Shown here piece after piece: positions 10,835 to 22,054 of a DNA stretch of 64,000 nucleotides. Both the position numbers and the translations under genes were made by a program. How positions within the stretch are numbered: the first letter of the stretch is position 1; every line of letters starts with the position of its first letter. The stretch spans positions 624,955,291 to 625,019,290 of the forward strand of contig NC_057863.1 in NCBI RefSeq assembly GCF_019393635.1, read 5' to 3'. The DNA comes from Dromiciops gliroides (lineage: Eukaryota; Chordata; Mammalia; Microbiotheria; Microbiotheriidae). The notes beneath the pieces are model-generated. The model was given only the letters and a program-made list of their open reading frames with translations, had not been told where the DNA came from and made no database searches.

Positions 10835-11570
10835 TTAGTGGATAAAATATCTATTAAGCGCCTTTAAGATGCCAGGCACAGTGCTAAACCCTGGGGATAC
10901 AGAGGAAGGCAAAGGAAGCTAATCTAGCTCAGCAGGGGACGGGGTGGGGGTGGGGATGCAAAAGGATTTATTACCAAACCTCAGTTCGTATAGAGTTTCT
11001 CATGGTCTGTTGTAGAAACTGTTCGTGAAATGAAAACAAAATGTTGAAAGATCACCTGGTGTCCTTGGATTATATAATGTTTCCTACTTTGGGACCTTAA
11101 GATTTCTTTAAATTTGTTTTAAATAAGTGAATCTAAAATCTCTGAGAATACTAAATAAATGGATCTTGGGGTTTTTTTTTTTTTGTTTTTTTTAAAAAGC
11201 TCTCAAGGAGCTCACAGTCTAATTGGGAAAGACAGCATGCAAACAACTATGTGCAAACAAGCTGTATGCAGGATAAATTGGAGGTAATCAAGAGAGGGAA
11301 AACACTAGAATTAAGGAGGACGAGGAAAGGATTCTTGTCTAAGGTGGAACTTCAGCTGGGACTTGAAGGAAGCCGGGAGGTAAGGATGATGAGGGAGTGA
11401 ATTCCAGGCATGGGAAACAACCAGTTGAAATTCAGAGTATTTGGTGATGGGAGCGCCTTATTAAAGAAACGACAAGGAGGCAAGTGTCACTGGATTGGAG
11501 TTTGTAAAGTGTAAAGAAAATGGAAAAGGTTATGAATAGGTTTGTCCTGAAATAGTTGCTAAGGTGTGTT
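10835..11570 (-). mobile_element. L2 LINE 3' region, interrupted
   Basis: The complement of the L2 3' end (GCCAGGCACAGTGCTAAACC) at 10865, then GGAGCTCACAGTCTAATTGG and GGGACTTGAAGGAAGCC from 11205. About 270 bases of other, AT-rich sequence (10927-11190) separate the two halves. Confidence 0.85.
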
Positions 11571-11804
11571 TTTTAAATCAGTTTTGGGTAAGCACATATT
11601 AATTTATTAATATAATACCAATAAAGGATTGACTACTAGTCTCCCTAACTTCTCTGCTCCCTATCTCCATTTCTTTTGTTTCAGATCTAGACCTGGACTT
11701 TCTGGAGGGGGGAGAGGAAGACTGAGAAACTGAACTTTGGGTCTCCCAAGAAATCCATTATTATTAATTATTTTCTCACAAAGGCAATATTAAAACACAA
11801 TCTT

Positions 11805-11955
11805 GGGGCAGCTAGGTGGCACAGTGGATAAAGCACTGGTCCTGGATTCAGGAGGACCTGAGTTCAAATCCAGCCTCAGACACTTGACACTTACTAGCTG
11901 TGTGACCCTGGGCAAGTCACTTAACCCCCATTGCCCTGCAAAAACAAACAAAAAA
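11805..11955 (+). mobile_element. WSINE1-like SINE, full length
   Basis: The 3' junction is of the CATTGCCCTGCAAAAAC type, with a CAAA-interrupted tail. It is flanked by AAAACACAATCT direct repeats. Confidence 0.95.
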
Positions 11956-12359
11956 AAAACACAATCTCAGTCTTTGGGGGAGTTGTTTATTTGCATCAAT
12001 AAGACATGCACAAGAAACATTTAGAATATAATTCATGGTTTCATACAACAAATAGACAAAAATAAGACATGGTCCTTTCCCTCAAAGAGCAGAGCATTTA
12101 ATAATACCAGATAGTCTCAACTACCCCTAGATCATCTCCTATCTTATCTTAGAAGATAAGGTGGCACTCCTCTTTGCCAGGGCTGATACCTTCACTTGTA
12201 TCCTTGACCCCATCTCTTCAGGAACTCTTTTATCTTCATCCCCTCCTCCTCTTCTCCCTCTCCTACCTCCTTTCCCACACCTGACAAACACACAAAGGTC
12301 TACTCAACCCCCCTCCAAAAAATAATAATAACCCACAAACTGACACTCTCTTGACCCTG

Positions 12360-12450
12360 CTATACTCTCACACATTGTTCTCTCTCTGTCTCTGTCTCTC
12401 TCTCCATCCATCCCTTCCCTCACCCCTTTCCTTCTCCCTCTCTCCTTCTT
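12360..12450 (+). repeat. CT-rich low-complexity stretch
   Basis: Pyrimidine-rich (CTCT, CCTT) sequence within the L2 remnant. Confidence 0.7.
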
Positions 12451-13034
12451 CACTGCTAAACTTCCAAAAAAGAGAAATCTCTACTCATTGCTTCACCACT
12501 CACTTCAATCCTTGTTAATGGGCTTCCCACAATCACTATACTGAAACTTCTTTCTTAATTAATTGCCAAATATAATGACCTATTCTCAGTATTACTCCTC
12601 CTCCTCCTCCTTGACCTCACTGCAGGATTTGACACTCATAACAATGCTCTCCCACTGGATGCTTTTTCCCTTCTTGGTTTCTATGCCACTGCTCTCTCCT
12701 GGTTCTCCTACCTGTCTAACCACTTCTTCCTCACTGATTCATCTTCCTCCACCTGCCCCAGAAGTGTGGGTGTCCCTCAAGATTCTGGCCTTAGCCCTCT
12801 GCATTCTGTTGCAGTGATCTCATCCATTCCATGGCAGGCACCTCCCCAGTTTGTAAATCCAGCCCCAGTTGCTCATCCTGGAACTCCAGGCCTGCAATTT
12901 CAACTACAGACCACGCCTTTCCACTAATATATACCACCAGCACCTCAGTATACTCAAAATTTAATATAGCATCTTCCATCTCAAACCTACCCCCTCCTCC
13001 AAAATACCGTATTTTTATTGATAGTAAATCAGAA

Positions 13035-13186
13035 GGGGCAGCTAGGTGGCGCAGTGGATAAAGCACCAGCCCTGGATTCAGGAGGACCTGAATTCAAATG
13101 TGACCTCAGATCCTTGACACTTACTAGCTGTGTGACCCTGGGCAAGTCACTTAACCCCAACTGCCTCACCAAAAAAAAAAAAAAAA
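13035..13186 (+). mobile_element. WSINE1-like SINE inserted in an L2 copy
   Basis: A full-length copy flanked by GATAGTAAATCAG repeats (13020 and 13187 onward). It splits a plus-strand L2 ORF2 remnant. Confidence 0.95.
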
Positions 13187-13569
13187 GATAGTAAATCAGC
13201 TTCCTTCATCTTCCCATTTAGGGAACTTTCAAAACCTTGGTCATCTTTCACTTTTCTTTCTCCCTCTCCACCCATATTCAATAAGTTGCCAAGTCCTACT
13301 GATTTTACCTTTCCAATCTCTCATGAATTTGGCTCCTCCTTTCCATTCATCCTGCTTCCATTTTAGTTCAGGTCCACATGGCATCTCACCTGATCCAGAC
13401 AACTCAGTGTAGACAGACCTCCTTGGATCTATCCAGGGGACTCTTTTCTCCTGACCCACTGCCCTTAGCTGGTATCATCAGTCCCTATGGATTCAATGAT
13501 CTCTATGTAAATGACTCCCAGATCTCTATCCTGCTCTAAAGCTCTCCTGAACTCTAGTCCTTCACTCTC

Positions 13570-13718
13570 TTTTTTTTTTTTGCAGGGCAATGGGGGTTAA
13601 GTGACTTGCCCAGGGTCACACAGCTAGTAAGTGTTAAGTGTCTGAGGCCGGATTTGAACTCAGGTCCTCCTGACTCCAGAGCCGGTGCTCAATCCACTTC
13701 GCCACCTAGCTGCCCCCT
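13570..13718 (-). mobile_element. WSINE1-like SINE, full length
   Basis: The leading T run is the A tail of a minus-strand copy. It is flanked by CTTCACTCTC at 13560-13569 and 13719-13728. Confidence 0.95.
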
Positions 13719-14481
13719 CTTCACTCTCAATTATCTTCCAGAAATCACCACCTGCATGTGCCATGGACATAGGTGGCTGTGGGCATATGTACCTCAAAAC
13801 ATCCAAAAGAGGATTCTTTTTATTTCCTCCAACTTCTCCAAACCCAAATCCATTTTTTATTTTTATTTAAGTACCTTTATTTTTTATGGAAGCAATTCCC
13901 AATTACTTCACTGTGCTCCAATCCTCCCAACAGTTATATTCAAGCAAATGCCAGTATACTTCTGTAACAAAACAAAATGTAACTTCTGACCCATCCCCCA
14001 AAGTACCAATATAGTCATTGGATAGCACTTTGATCAGAACTACTTTGTATTTGTTATGAGTTACTCCTGGAGGTTACTGGGGATTACTTGGGATTTTAGA
14101 AGCAACAGTATCCAGAGGCTGCCAGTGATGATTCATTAGGGAGTCACAGGGCTCCAAAATCCAGATTTCTTCTCCAAACTTCCACATTTCTGTTGATGAA
14201 ACCATCATCCTTCAAGTCACCTCTATGGCAAACTTAGATTCATTCTCTCCCTCTCCCCATAAAAACAATCCTATCAGTCACCACATCTGGTTGGTTTTGC
14301 CTCGGTCGCATCTTGTGCATCTATCTGCTTCTCCTCATTCACTGGGCTACCACTCTAGTTCAGCCCTCATTACCTCTACCAGGAGTAGAGCTTGAAAGAC
14401 TCTACCACAGGTTGGGCAAGAATAGTCCATATGACCATTTTGGAGGGAGATGTCTCTAAATCTGTGCATCTCACATTTCTT

Positions 14482-14640
14482 TCTTTCTTTTTTTTTTTTT
14501 TTTAGTGAGGCAATTGGGGTTAAGTGACTTGCCCAGGGTCACACAGCTAGTAAGTGTTAAGTGTCTGAGGCCAGATTTGAACTCAGGTACTCCTGACTCC
14601 AGGGCCGGTGCTCTATCCACTGTGCCACCTAGCTGCCCCT
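14482..14640 (-). mobile_element. WSINE1-like SINE, full length
   Basis: A T run followed by the complete minus-strand body. It is flanked by CACATTTCTT at 14472-14481 and 14641-14650. Confidence 0.95.
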
Positions 14641-14889
14641 CACATTTCTTTTGAGCTACTGAAATTCTGCTTTGCTCATAGAGTACAGCACCTTCTATGA
14701 TAAAGGCACACCATGCTTGATGGTCCTGTGCCAGTGCCTCCCATGTCTCACAATCAATAACAAAGTTCTTCAGAGACCTTGAGAGTGTCTTTGTCCTGCT
14801 TCTTCTGACCTCCATGTAAGTGTTTGCCTTGTGTGAGTTCTCCATAAAATAGTCTTTTAGGCAAATGAATGTTTGGCATTTGAACAATG

Positions 14890-15310
14890 TGACCAGCCCA
14901 TCAGAATTGCACTCTCTTCAGTAGAATGCTTGGCAGTTGAGCCAAGTTGAAAGGACCTCATGGACTGAAGTGGGAAGAGGTGAGAGAGGGAGACCAAAAT
15001 ATGGTCTATTATAGTAGTCCAGGCAGAAGATGATGAGGACCTGAACCAAAATGGCTGTGTAAGTGGAAAGAAGGGGAGATATGGAAGGAATGTTGTGGAG
15101 ATAGTGATAACAAGGCGTAGCAAGTGACTTGTATGGAGTAAATGAAAATGAGTGGTTGAGGATGACAGCAAGGTTGGTAATCTAGCTAACTGGAAGGATG
15201 GCGGGTGGCTTCCATAGAAATAGGGAAATTCAGAAGGGTTTGGGAGGAAAGATGAGTTGTTCTGGACACATTGAGTTTGTGATGTTTATGGGACATCCAG
15301 TTTTAAAAAG
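14890..15310 (-). mobile_element. L2 LINE ORF2 fragment
   Basis: The complement of the L2 ORF2 region after the RT core (GTAGTCCAGGCAGAAGATGA, ACATTGAGTTTGTGATGTTTATGGGACATCCAG). Confidence 0.78.
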
Positions 15311-15339
15311 CCAATAAGTAATGAAGCATACTATCTGCC

Positions 15340-15570
15340 TCCAGAGAGAGAAATGGTATTGACTGAATACAGATGAAACATGCTATTTCTCCCTTTCCTT
15401 CATTTTTTCTTTCGTTCGATTCTTGTACATAATGACTAATATGGAAATGTTTTATGTAATTGCATATGTATAACCTATATCGAATTTGTTTACTGTCTCA
15501 GGGAGGGTGATAGGAAGGATGGAGAGAGGGATAGGATTTGGAACTCAAAGCTTTAAATAAAAATATTAAA
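15340..15570 (+). mobile_element. L1 3' UTR fragment
   Basis: ACATGCTATTTCTCCCTTTC through TTGTACATAATGACTAATAT to TTTGGAACTCAAAGCTTTAA matches the L1 tail also seen at 54540-54712. Confidence 0.75.
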
Positions 15571-15573
15571 TTG

Positions 15574-15716
15574 GGGAGGGAGGCAGGGCAATGAGGGTTA
15601 AGTGACTTGCCCAGGGTCACACAGCTAGGAAGTGTCAAGTGTTTGAGCCAGATTTGAACTCAGGTCCTCCTGAATCCAGGGCCGGTGCTCTATCCACTGT
15701 GCCACCTAGCTGCCCC
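15574..15716 (-). mobile_element. WSINE1-like SINE in an L1 tail
   Basis: A minus-strand copy without a clean T run. The flanks AAAAATATTAAA and AAAAATATTTAAA are a slightly decayed target duplication, at the end of the L1 tail just to the left. Confidence 0.9.
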
Positions 15717-16022
15717 AAAAATATTTAAAAAATTTTTAAATAATGAAAATAATAAATCAATATGCTTGGAAGCTCTGGGGGAAAAAACAAACAATAGGCC
15801 ATTGGTGGTTTAGGACTGGAGCCAAGAAAGAGACTAGGACTGGATAGTTAGATCTATGCAGATTTAAGAGTTTAGAAGACAGAGAAGATAGAAAGTAGAG
15901 GTAATGAGTGTAGATGGGTTCTCCAAGATGTTTGGAGAAGAAAGAGAGTAAAGATATAGGATAATATCTAGTAGGGATAACAGAACCTAGTGAAGATTTT
16001 TTCTTTTAAAAGAATAGGGGAG

Positions 16023-16175
16023 GGGGCAGCTAGATGGCGCAGTGGTTAAAGCACCGGCCTTGGATTCAGGAGTACCTGAGTTCAAATCCGGCCTCAGACA
16101 CTTAACACTTACTAGCTGTGTGACCCTGGGCAAGTCACTTAACCCCCATTGCCCCGCAAAAAAAAAAAAAAAAAA
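16023..16175 (+). mobile_element. WSINE1-like SINE A of a three-copy array
   Basis: The first of three consecutive plus-strand copies. Left flank AAAAGAATAGGGGAG at 16008-16022, and the same 15 bases at 16176-16190 on its right. The tail junction is of the GCCCCGCA type. Confidence 0.95.
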
Positions 16176-16190
16176 AAAAGAATAGGGGAG

Positions 16191-16337
16191 GGGCAGCTAG
16201 GTGGCGCAGTGGATAGAGCACCAGCCCTGGATTCAGGAGTACCTGAGTTCAAATCCGGCCTCAGACACTTGATACTTACTAGCTGTGTGACCCTGGGCAA
16301 GTCACTTAACCCCAATTGCCTCACTTAAAAAAAAAAA
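16191..16337 (+). mobile_element. WSINE1-like SINE B of a three-copy array
   Basis: The middle copy, with a GCCTCACTT-type junction different from copies A and C, so it is not a simple tandem duplicate. It is bounded by the shared 15-mer at 16176-16190 and 16338-16352. Confidence 0.95.
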
Positions 16338-16352
16338 AAAAGAATAGGGGAG

Positions 16353-16496
16353 GGGGCAGCTAGGTGGCTCAGTTGATAAAGCACCGGCCCTGAATTCAAG
16401 AGGACCTGAGTTCAAACCCAGCCTCAGACACTCGATACTCACTAGTTGTGTGACCCTAAGCAAGTCACTTAACCCTCATTGCCCTGCAAAAAAAAA
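16353..16496 (+). mobile_element. WSINE1-like SINE C of a three-copy array
   Basis: The most diverged copy of the array (for example TAGGTGGCTCAGTTG and a GCCCTGCA junction). It is bounded by the shared 15-mer at 16338-16352 and 16497-16511. Confidence 0.95.
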
Positions 16497-16579
16497 AAAA
16501 GAATAGGGGAGATGTGGATGTGTTTGTAGGCAGCAGGGAAAGAACTAGTAAATTAGGTTACTCATTTATTATTACTTGT

Positions 16580-16737
16580 TTTTTGTTTTGTTTTGTTTTT
16601 TAGTGAGGCAATTGGGGTTAAGTGACTTGCCCAGGGTCACACAGCTAGTAAGTGTTAAGTGTCTGAGGCCGGATTTGAACCCAGGTACTCCTGACTCCAG
16701 GGCCGGTGCTCTATCCACTGCGCCACCTAGCTGCCCC
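16580..16737 (-). mobile_element. WSINE1-like SINE, full length
   Basis: A minus-strand copy with a (T)nG-interrupted tail, flanked by TTATTATTACTTGT at 16566-16579 and 16738-16751. Confidence 0.95.
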
Positions 16738-17486
16738 TTATTATTACTTGTACTAGTAACTAGATACAAGATTGGAGAACGGAATTATAGGTAATCTGCT
16801 GAAGAAAATGGAAGAGGATGAATCAAGGGTACATAAAGAGGAGCTGGTCTTGGTGAAGAGAAAGGCCACCTCATTATCAGCCTGGAGTAAAGGAATCAAT
16901 AGTAGGTGATGATATAAAGGGGTTGTGAAATTAATAGAAAGGGAGAAGAGGGAAATCATAGCAAATGGCACACATTCCCGCCCCCCCTTCCCCCTCCACC
17001 CCCAAGCAAATTGTGAGTAGTATAGGTTCTTGGCTGAGAAGGGGAGGAGGTGCTGTCACAGGCTTGAGGAAAGTAGAGAAGGTTTAAAACTGATGCTGTG
17101 GTGAGCAGGACAGAGAATCAATTAGGAGGCAGTAGAAAGATTGCTTTCTACTTTTATTGCAAGGGTCCAGAGGGAATAGCTAATTTGTAATGGAGCCAAT
17201 CAGCACCATCTTCATCTCTGCCCAGAGGCACAGAAGAGGAGGGAGATGTATAAACAATCAACACTTGGGATTCTGAAAAGTCTGAGTGCTGCTAGAACAA
17301 GGATACAAGGGATTTGAGAGTAAAGGATAGTATAAAACTGAACCAGTTCACTAAGGGTTTGAGACTAGGAAACCAGGAGAAGTGATGGCTAGGGAAAGTA
17401 GCAAGTAGTGGAAGGATTAAAGGCCACAGTAAGACGAGAATAGATTTAGGAGACGTAAGGTATTACTTTCACCACCTCCATGCCTT

Positions 17487-17635
17487 TTTTTTGGCTGGGG
17501 GGAGGGGGGGTAGGGGGGTGTTAATTGGAGTTAAGTGATTTGCTCAGGGTCACACAGCTAGTAAGTATCAGAAGTCAAATTTGAACTCAGATCCTCTGAC
17601 ACCAGGGTCAGTGCTTTATCCACTGTGCCACCTAG
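17487..17635 (-). mobile_element. WSINE1-like SINE, diverged
   Basis: An older copy with a G-rich block after the T run and several substitutions. The flanks CTCCATGCCTT and CTCCATTCCTT are a target duplication with one mismatch. Confidence 0.88.
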
Positions 17636-17639
17636 CTCC

Positions 17640-19060
17640 ATTCCTTTCTTTTTACACTATGTGGGCTGCAGATACTCCTCTATTTTGTGAGGAAAACAAT
17701 TATTAATAATGGGGTTTAGGGGGGACACTTTCTCCCGCCCTACTTTGGAAAGTTCAGTTCAGGAACTTTTTGGCTTGTAAGCCTGTGACTAGTGGGGAAG
17801 TCAGGGAGACACTTGGTCAATGTTTTAATAATATGTGATGTTAATTAATAATAAATGCTTACTGCCCAAACTGATGAAATATCCATTAATATATAATTTA
17901 GTAATATTTTATAAAAACCCAGCCTAGTCCCCCAATAATTTAAATAAAACAATCTCCCACTTGTACTTGAAAGCTAGGTCTCCAGAGTGTGTGTCTGGCT
18001 ACCACTCCCACAAAGCTCTGAGGGTAATCCTTAAGGCTTTTGGAGTTGTTTTTCTGTCTTGTTTTTTTATTACTATAGCTCATGAGCCCCCACCAGTGTG
18101 TTTTCTCATTTATCAGTTAATATCATTTAACTCAGCCAGATTTAATTAGCTTTTTAAAAGGGGTATTTACTAAGTTGGTATAGTCAGAACAACTGGTATG
18201 GTACCTTTCCTCCTGCTCCCCCCAACTAGGGACACATTTGGGGGCGGGGCAGGCAATGAGGGTTAAGTGACTTGCCCAGGGTCACACAGCTAGTAAGTGT
18301 CAAGTGTCTGATGCCAGATTTGAACTCAGGTCCTCCTGAATCTAGGGCCGGTGCTCTATCCACTGCACCACCTAGCTGCCCTAGGGACACATTTACAAGT
18401 ATATACAAAGTCCAGGGAAAAGGAAGCTCAATATGGCAAAGGGAGTAACTTACAGCTCCGGGAAGTACTTTTCTCCTCTCCATGGAGTCTTCACAAAATT
18501 CCCCTTGGGCTCGATTGTAGCTTTCAGTTGGGCCCTTTGTAGAGTCCTAAAAGCTAACTTTCCTTGGTGTGTCACGTTTGTTCTTGGCTCCCAGTCCTCC
18601 CTGCTGCCAGTCATGCTGCTGTTCTGAGGATGCTTCTAGGATACTGATGAGAAGTCCAAATCCTCCGATCCTCTGAAACTGGTGGGGAGGGGAGAAAGAG
18701 GCTCAACTTCTCCCCTACAAAGTGATTCCTACTTTCAGGCTTAGCTTGAACTGATCTTTCCTCTAGCCTGCCGGATGCTCCAACACTGGGTTCCAACTTG
18801 GTTTGCTATTTCATAGAAGACACACAAGATGGAACATGTAGACATATATTAGTTAAGTGCCTTTGATTAATTGGTTGATTTAATAGAGGTGTTTTCACCT
18901 GATAAAGGTATCAAGGCTAGAATAGTTTGGGAGTTTCTTCAAGTTGGGATTGGGGTGATTGATTGACAATGCAATTCTACCCTTATTTTTTCATCATAAA
19001 AATATTTTATTATTTTCTAGTAACATGTCAAAATAGTTTTCAACACTTGTTTTCCTGATA
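17640..19060. other. intergenic, unassigned apart from one SINE
   Basis: Apart from the SINE at 18240-18380, AT-rich sequence at 17690-17950 and unremarkable single-copy-looking sequence. No gene seen. Confidence 0.4.
18240..18380 (-). mobile_element. WSINE1-like SINE
   Basis: A minus-strand copy beginning with a G-rich stretch in place of a T run. It is flanked by CTAGGGACACATTT at 18226-18239 and 18381 onward. Confidence 0.93.
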
Positions 19061-19217
19061 CTTTTTTTTTGGGGGGGGGGGGTAGGGCAATGAGGGTTAA
19101 GTGACTTGCCCAGGGTCACACAGCTTGTAAGTATCAAGTGTCTGAGGTCAGACTTGAACTCAGATTCTCCTGAATCCAGGGCCAGTGCTTTATCCAGTAC
19201 GCCACCTAGCTGCCCCC
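19061..19217 (-). mobile_element. WSINE1-like SINE with long G run
   Basis: The T run is followed by 12 Gs before the TAGGGCAATGAGG junction. In sense orientation this is a C run before the A tail. The flanks are CAACACTTGTTTTC and CAACATTTGTTTTC. Confidence 0.92.
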
Positions 19218-19489
19218 GTCAACATTTGTTTTCATAAGATTTTTAGTTCCAAATTTTTCTCCCTCCCTCTATTCCCTCCCCCCTCCCCAAGACAGAAAGC
19301 AATCTGATGTAAGTTATATATGTACAATCACATTGTACATTGTCCTTGAAGATATGGTTGGTTTCCTTCTTTAGCACTAAACCCAGTGCTTTTTCATATG
19401 GAAGGTGTTTAATAAATATTTGTTGAATTGAATTACCTCCTAATGGGTCATCTTACCTCCAGTCTCTCCCTTCTCTTTTGCAGGTTGCC

Positions 19490-20095
19490 AAAATAGTTAC
19501 TCTAATTTATAGTTCAACTGTGTTATTCTCCTACTCATAAACCTTTGATAATAAACTATTACCTAAAGGAAAAAAAATTATCTCCTGGCAGTGAAGGTCC
19601 TGTATAGTCTAACTCCAACTTACACTTTGGAAAGTGTCCAGACTTGTTTCACGTTATTCCCCTAAATACTAGCTATGTTCCAACCAAGCGGGAGGGAACC
19701 TAGCTGTTCTAATATCTCATTTTGCTTTCTCCTACTACCATACATTTGCACAAGTCATTTATTCTATGTCTGTCATGCATTCCCCCCTCATTTCTGTCAG
19801 TTGAAATCTTTTTTTTTTCTCTCAGGGTCCAGCTCAGGATTCATATCCTCCATGAATCATTCCCCAAGTACAAGCAATTTCTCCCGCTGCTAGATTTCTT
19901 AAAGCATTCTGGATTTTCCATGATTATATTCTGTTGCATCATATTTACTTTTGCATTTTTCATACCCCCTTTTAAATTATAAGTTCTGCAGACAGGGTCT
20001 GTTGCTTTTTTAGCTTTACATCCCTATGCTTGGCATGTTTTCTTACATATATTAGGTGATTAATGTTTGCTGAAAGAATTTGAGTGTGTTGCCTC
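19490..20095 (+). mobile_element. L2 LINE 3' end
   Basis: It reads from GTTGCCAAAATAGTTACTCT through AGTGAAGGTCCTGTATAGTC to the ATATATTAGGTGATTAATGTTTGCTG terminus. Confidence 0.82.
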
Positions 20096-20245
20096 CACAG
20101 GATCAACCTCTTATTTTTCCTTGCACATAGTAGACACTCACAAGAACTATTTAAAATGACAATTTCTACCTACTTCTGGCCATTTCCATGACAACAAATG
20201 CTAACACTAAAAGAAACCTTGAACACATTATTAAGAACTATGAAG

Positions 20246-20386
20246 GGGGCAGCTAGGTGGTGCAGTGGATAGAGTCAGGAGTACCTGAGTTCAAATCTGG
20301 CCTCAGACACTTAACACTTGCTAGCTGTGTGACCCTGGGCAAGTCACTTAACCCCAATTGCCTCCCTAAAAAAAAAAAAAAAAAAC
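20246..20386 (+). mobile_element. WSINE1-like SINE with internal deletion
   Basis: Intact target duplication AACTATGAAG (20236-20245, 20387-20396). Within the head, about 13 bases including GCACCGGCCCTG are missing, so GGATAGAG runs directly into TCAGG. Confidence 0.93.
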
Positions 20387-20807
20387 AACTATGAAGTCCT
20401 AGGCCAAAGAAAAAAAAATGAAACTCATGGGGGCAAAAGGAATATTTTTCTCAGCTCAGCCAATGAAAGACAGGGAGATAAAGAGAAATGAAGATTTGAG
20501 AAATAAATATCAGACTAAGGAAATGGTATCTGAAAAGAAGCAACATTCTTCTCAGATGAGATCTGAAAATCATAAATTTAGACTAAGGTTTAAATGGATA
20601 GAATGACGGATTCTTAGCTAGGGAGAAAGAAAAATTACATTTTCTTTTAGTATTGTAAACCCAATCAAAAGGACTCAAAACAGAAAATGTTGGGGGAAAG
20701 GAAGGAAACACTTGTCCCACTTAACTGCCAAGTCAAATACCACATAGAAGAATTGATTTAGCATTAAAAAAAAAAAGAATATCAGAGCCAACAATAAAAA
20801 CTATGGT

Positions 20808-20967
20808 GGAGGCAGCTAGGTAGCACAGTGGATTCAGGAGGACCTGAGTTCAAATCCGGCCTAAGTCACTTGACACTTACTAGCTATGTGACTCTGGGCA
20901 AATCACTTAACCCTCATTGTCCCGCAAAAACAAACAAACAAACAAACAAACAAACAACAACAACAAA
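20808..20967 (+). mobile_element. WSINE1-like SINE with a different internal deletion
   Basis: The head goes from CAGTGGAT straight to TCAGG, a loss of about 16 bases between two GGAT copies. The tail is a (CAAA)n then (CAA)n run. The flanks are unclear. Confidence 0.9.
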
Positions 20968-21059
20968 AAATGTATAACAAAGGAGGTGCCTCAGATATGG
21001 AGAAAGGCAAAAGGTTCAATTTTCCAAAAAGGTAGGATGGGGAAGTCTTTAAACTATAG

Positions 21060-21128
21060 TCCAAATGATCAATCAATAAGCATTTATTAATTGCTAACTA
21101 CATGCCAGGCTCTGTGCTAAGTACTGGA
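21060..21128 (-). mobile_element. short L2 3' terminus
   Basis: ATCAATCAATAAGCATTTATTAATTG and GCCAGGCTCTGTGCTAAGTACTGG are the complement of the L2 end. Confidence 0.7.
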
Positions 21129-21129
21129 C

Positions 21130-21945
21130 TTTGGCCAATGAGTCTGGCTTCAGTTCCTGGAAAATTCAAGAACATATTATCCAAGGCACAGTTTCTAAGC
21201 ATTTAGAAAGGATAATGGTGATCAAGAGCCAGAATGGTCTCATGAAGAACCAATCATGTCAGACTAATATCATTTGCCTTTTTTGACAGGCACTAGATTG
21301 GCAGAGCAAGGGGATACAGTAGATATTTCACCAAGGTATTTGGCAAAGTATCTCATGGGATCCTTGTGGACAAATGGAGGCTTGTAAGTTAGAATGGAGT
21401 CCATATAAATGGATTCAGAACTGCCGGATGACTGGGTCCAGAGAGTCATCATAAGCTGATTAACATCAAGTTGGAGGGAGGGATCTATATTGGAACAGAT
21501 TCAGGAATCCATCCTTGGCCTTGTGCTGGTCATCATTTTTTACTGGCGATTTGGATGAAGGCATAAATGGCATCCTTGACAGATTTTCAGATGACACAAA
21601 GCTTGGAAAGCTGGCTGTCATTTTGGATGACAGAGGCAAGATCCAAAGGAATCTCCACATGACTGAACAATGGGTGCAATCCAAGAAGGGGGAGATCCAA
21701 CAAGGATGAATGTATAAACCTCTATTTAGGCTTAAGGAATCTACTAAGAAAATGAAGGATGTATGATGACAACCACTTAGGGGAAAATTATTTGCGGGGG
21801 ATGGGGTTTAGAGGAGCAAAAAGTCACTATGAGTATGACATGTCAGTATAGAAGGCTAAGGTGATCTTGGGTTCTTTTAGGATAAGTGGAAGGTCCAGAA
21901 TGAGGAAGAGAGAATCTCATTGGATTCTGAGAGCCACAATTTATT
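21130..21945 (+). mobile_element. L3/CR1 LINE reverse-transcriptase fragment
   Basis: It contains GCCAGAATGGTCTCATGAAG, TCATGTCAGACTAATATCAT, GTTTATTT-free but recognisable RT blocks, and the decayed catalytic motif in LDEGINGILDRFSDDTKLG (family FADDTKLGG). Multiple frameshifts are present. It continues at 23695 and 24727 after insertions. Confidence 0.82.
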
Positions 21946-22054
21946 TATTTATTCGTTTGTTAGTTCATTCATTTGTTTATTTGTTTCAAATTTTCCCCCA
22001 CCTTACATGTAAAAACAAATTGTAACATTGATTTTTAAAACTTTGTGTTCCACA

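Larger units (their letters stand above)
12085..13555 (+). mobile_element. L2 LINE ORF2 remnant
   Basis: Broken frames carry LLDLTAGFDT near 12605, WFSYLSNHFF and VGVPQDSGLSPL near 12760, the L2 RT core motifs (family LDLSAAFDTVDH, GVPQGSVLGP). Interrupted by the SINE at 13035. Frameshifts prevent any product. Confidence 0.82.
15775..17460 (-). mobile_element. L2 LINE ORF2, 5' part, with SINEs inside
   Basis: Blocks such as GTGTTTGTAGGCAGCAGGGAA, GAAGAGAAAGGCCACCTCATTATC and GTGAGCAGGACAGAGAATCAATTAGG are complements of upstream L2 ORF2. The SINE array at 16023-16496 and the copy at 16580 interrupt it. Confidence 0.72.

Noticed and set aside
16008..16511. A CRISPR-like array (regular direct repeats with spacers)
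   Set aside because: The short repeats are target-site duplications and the 'spacers' are SINE copies. The genome is eukaryotic.
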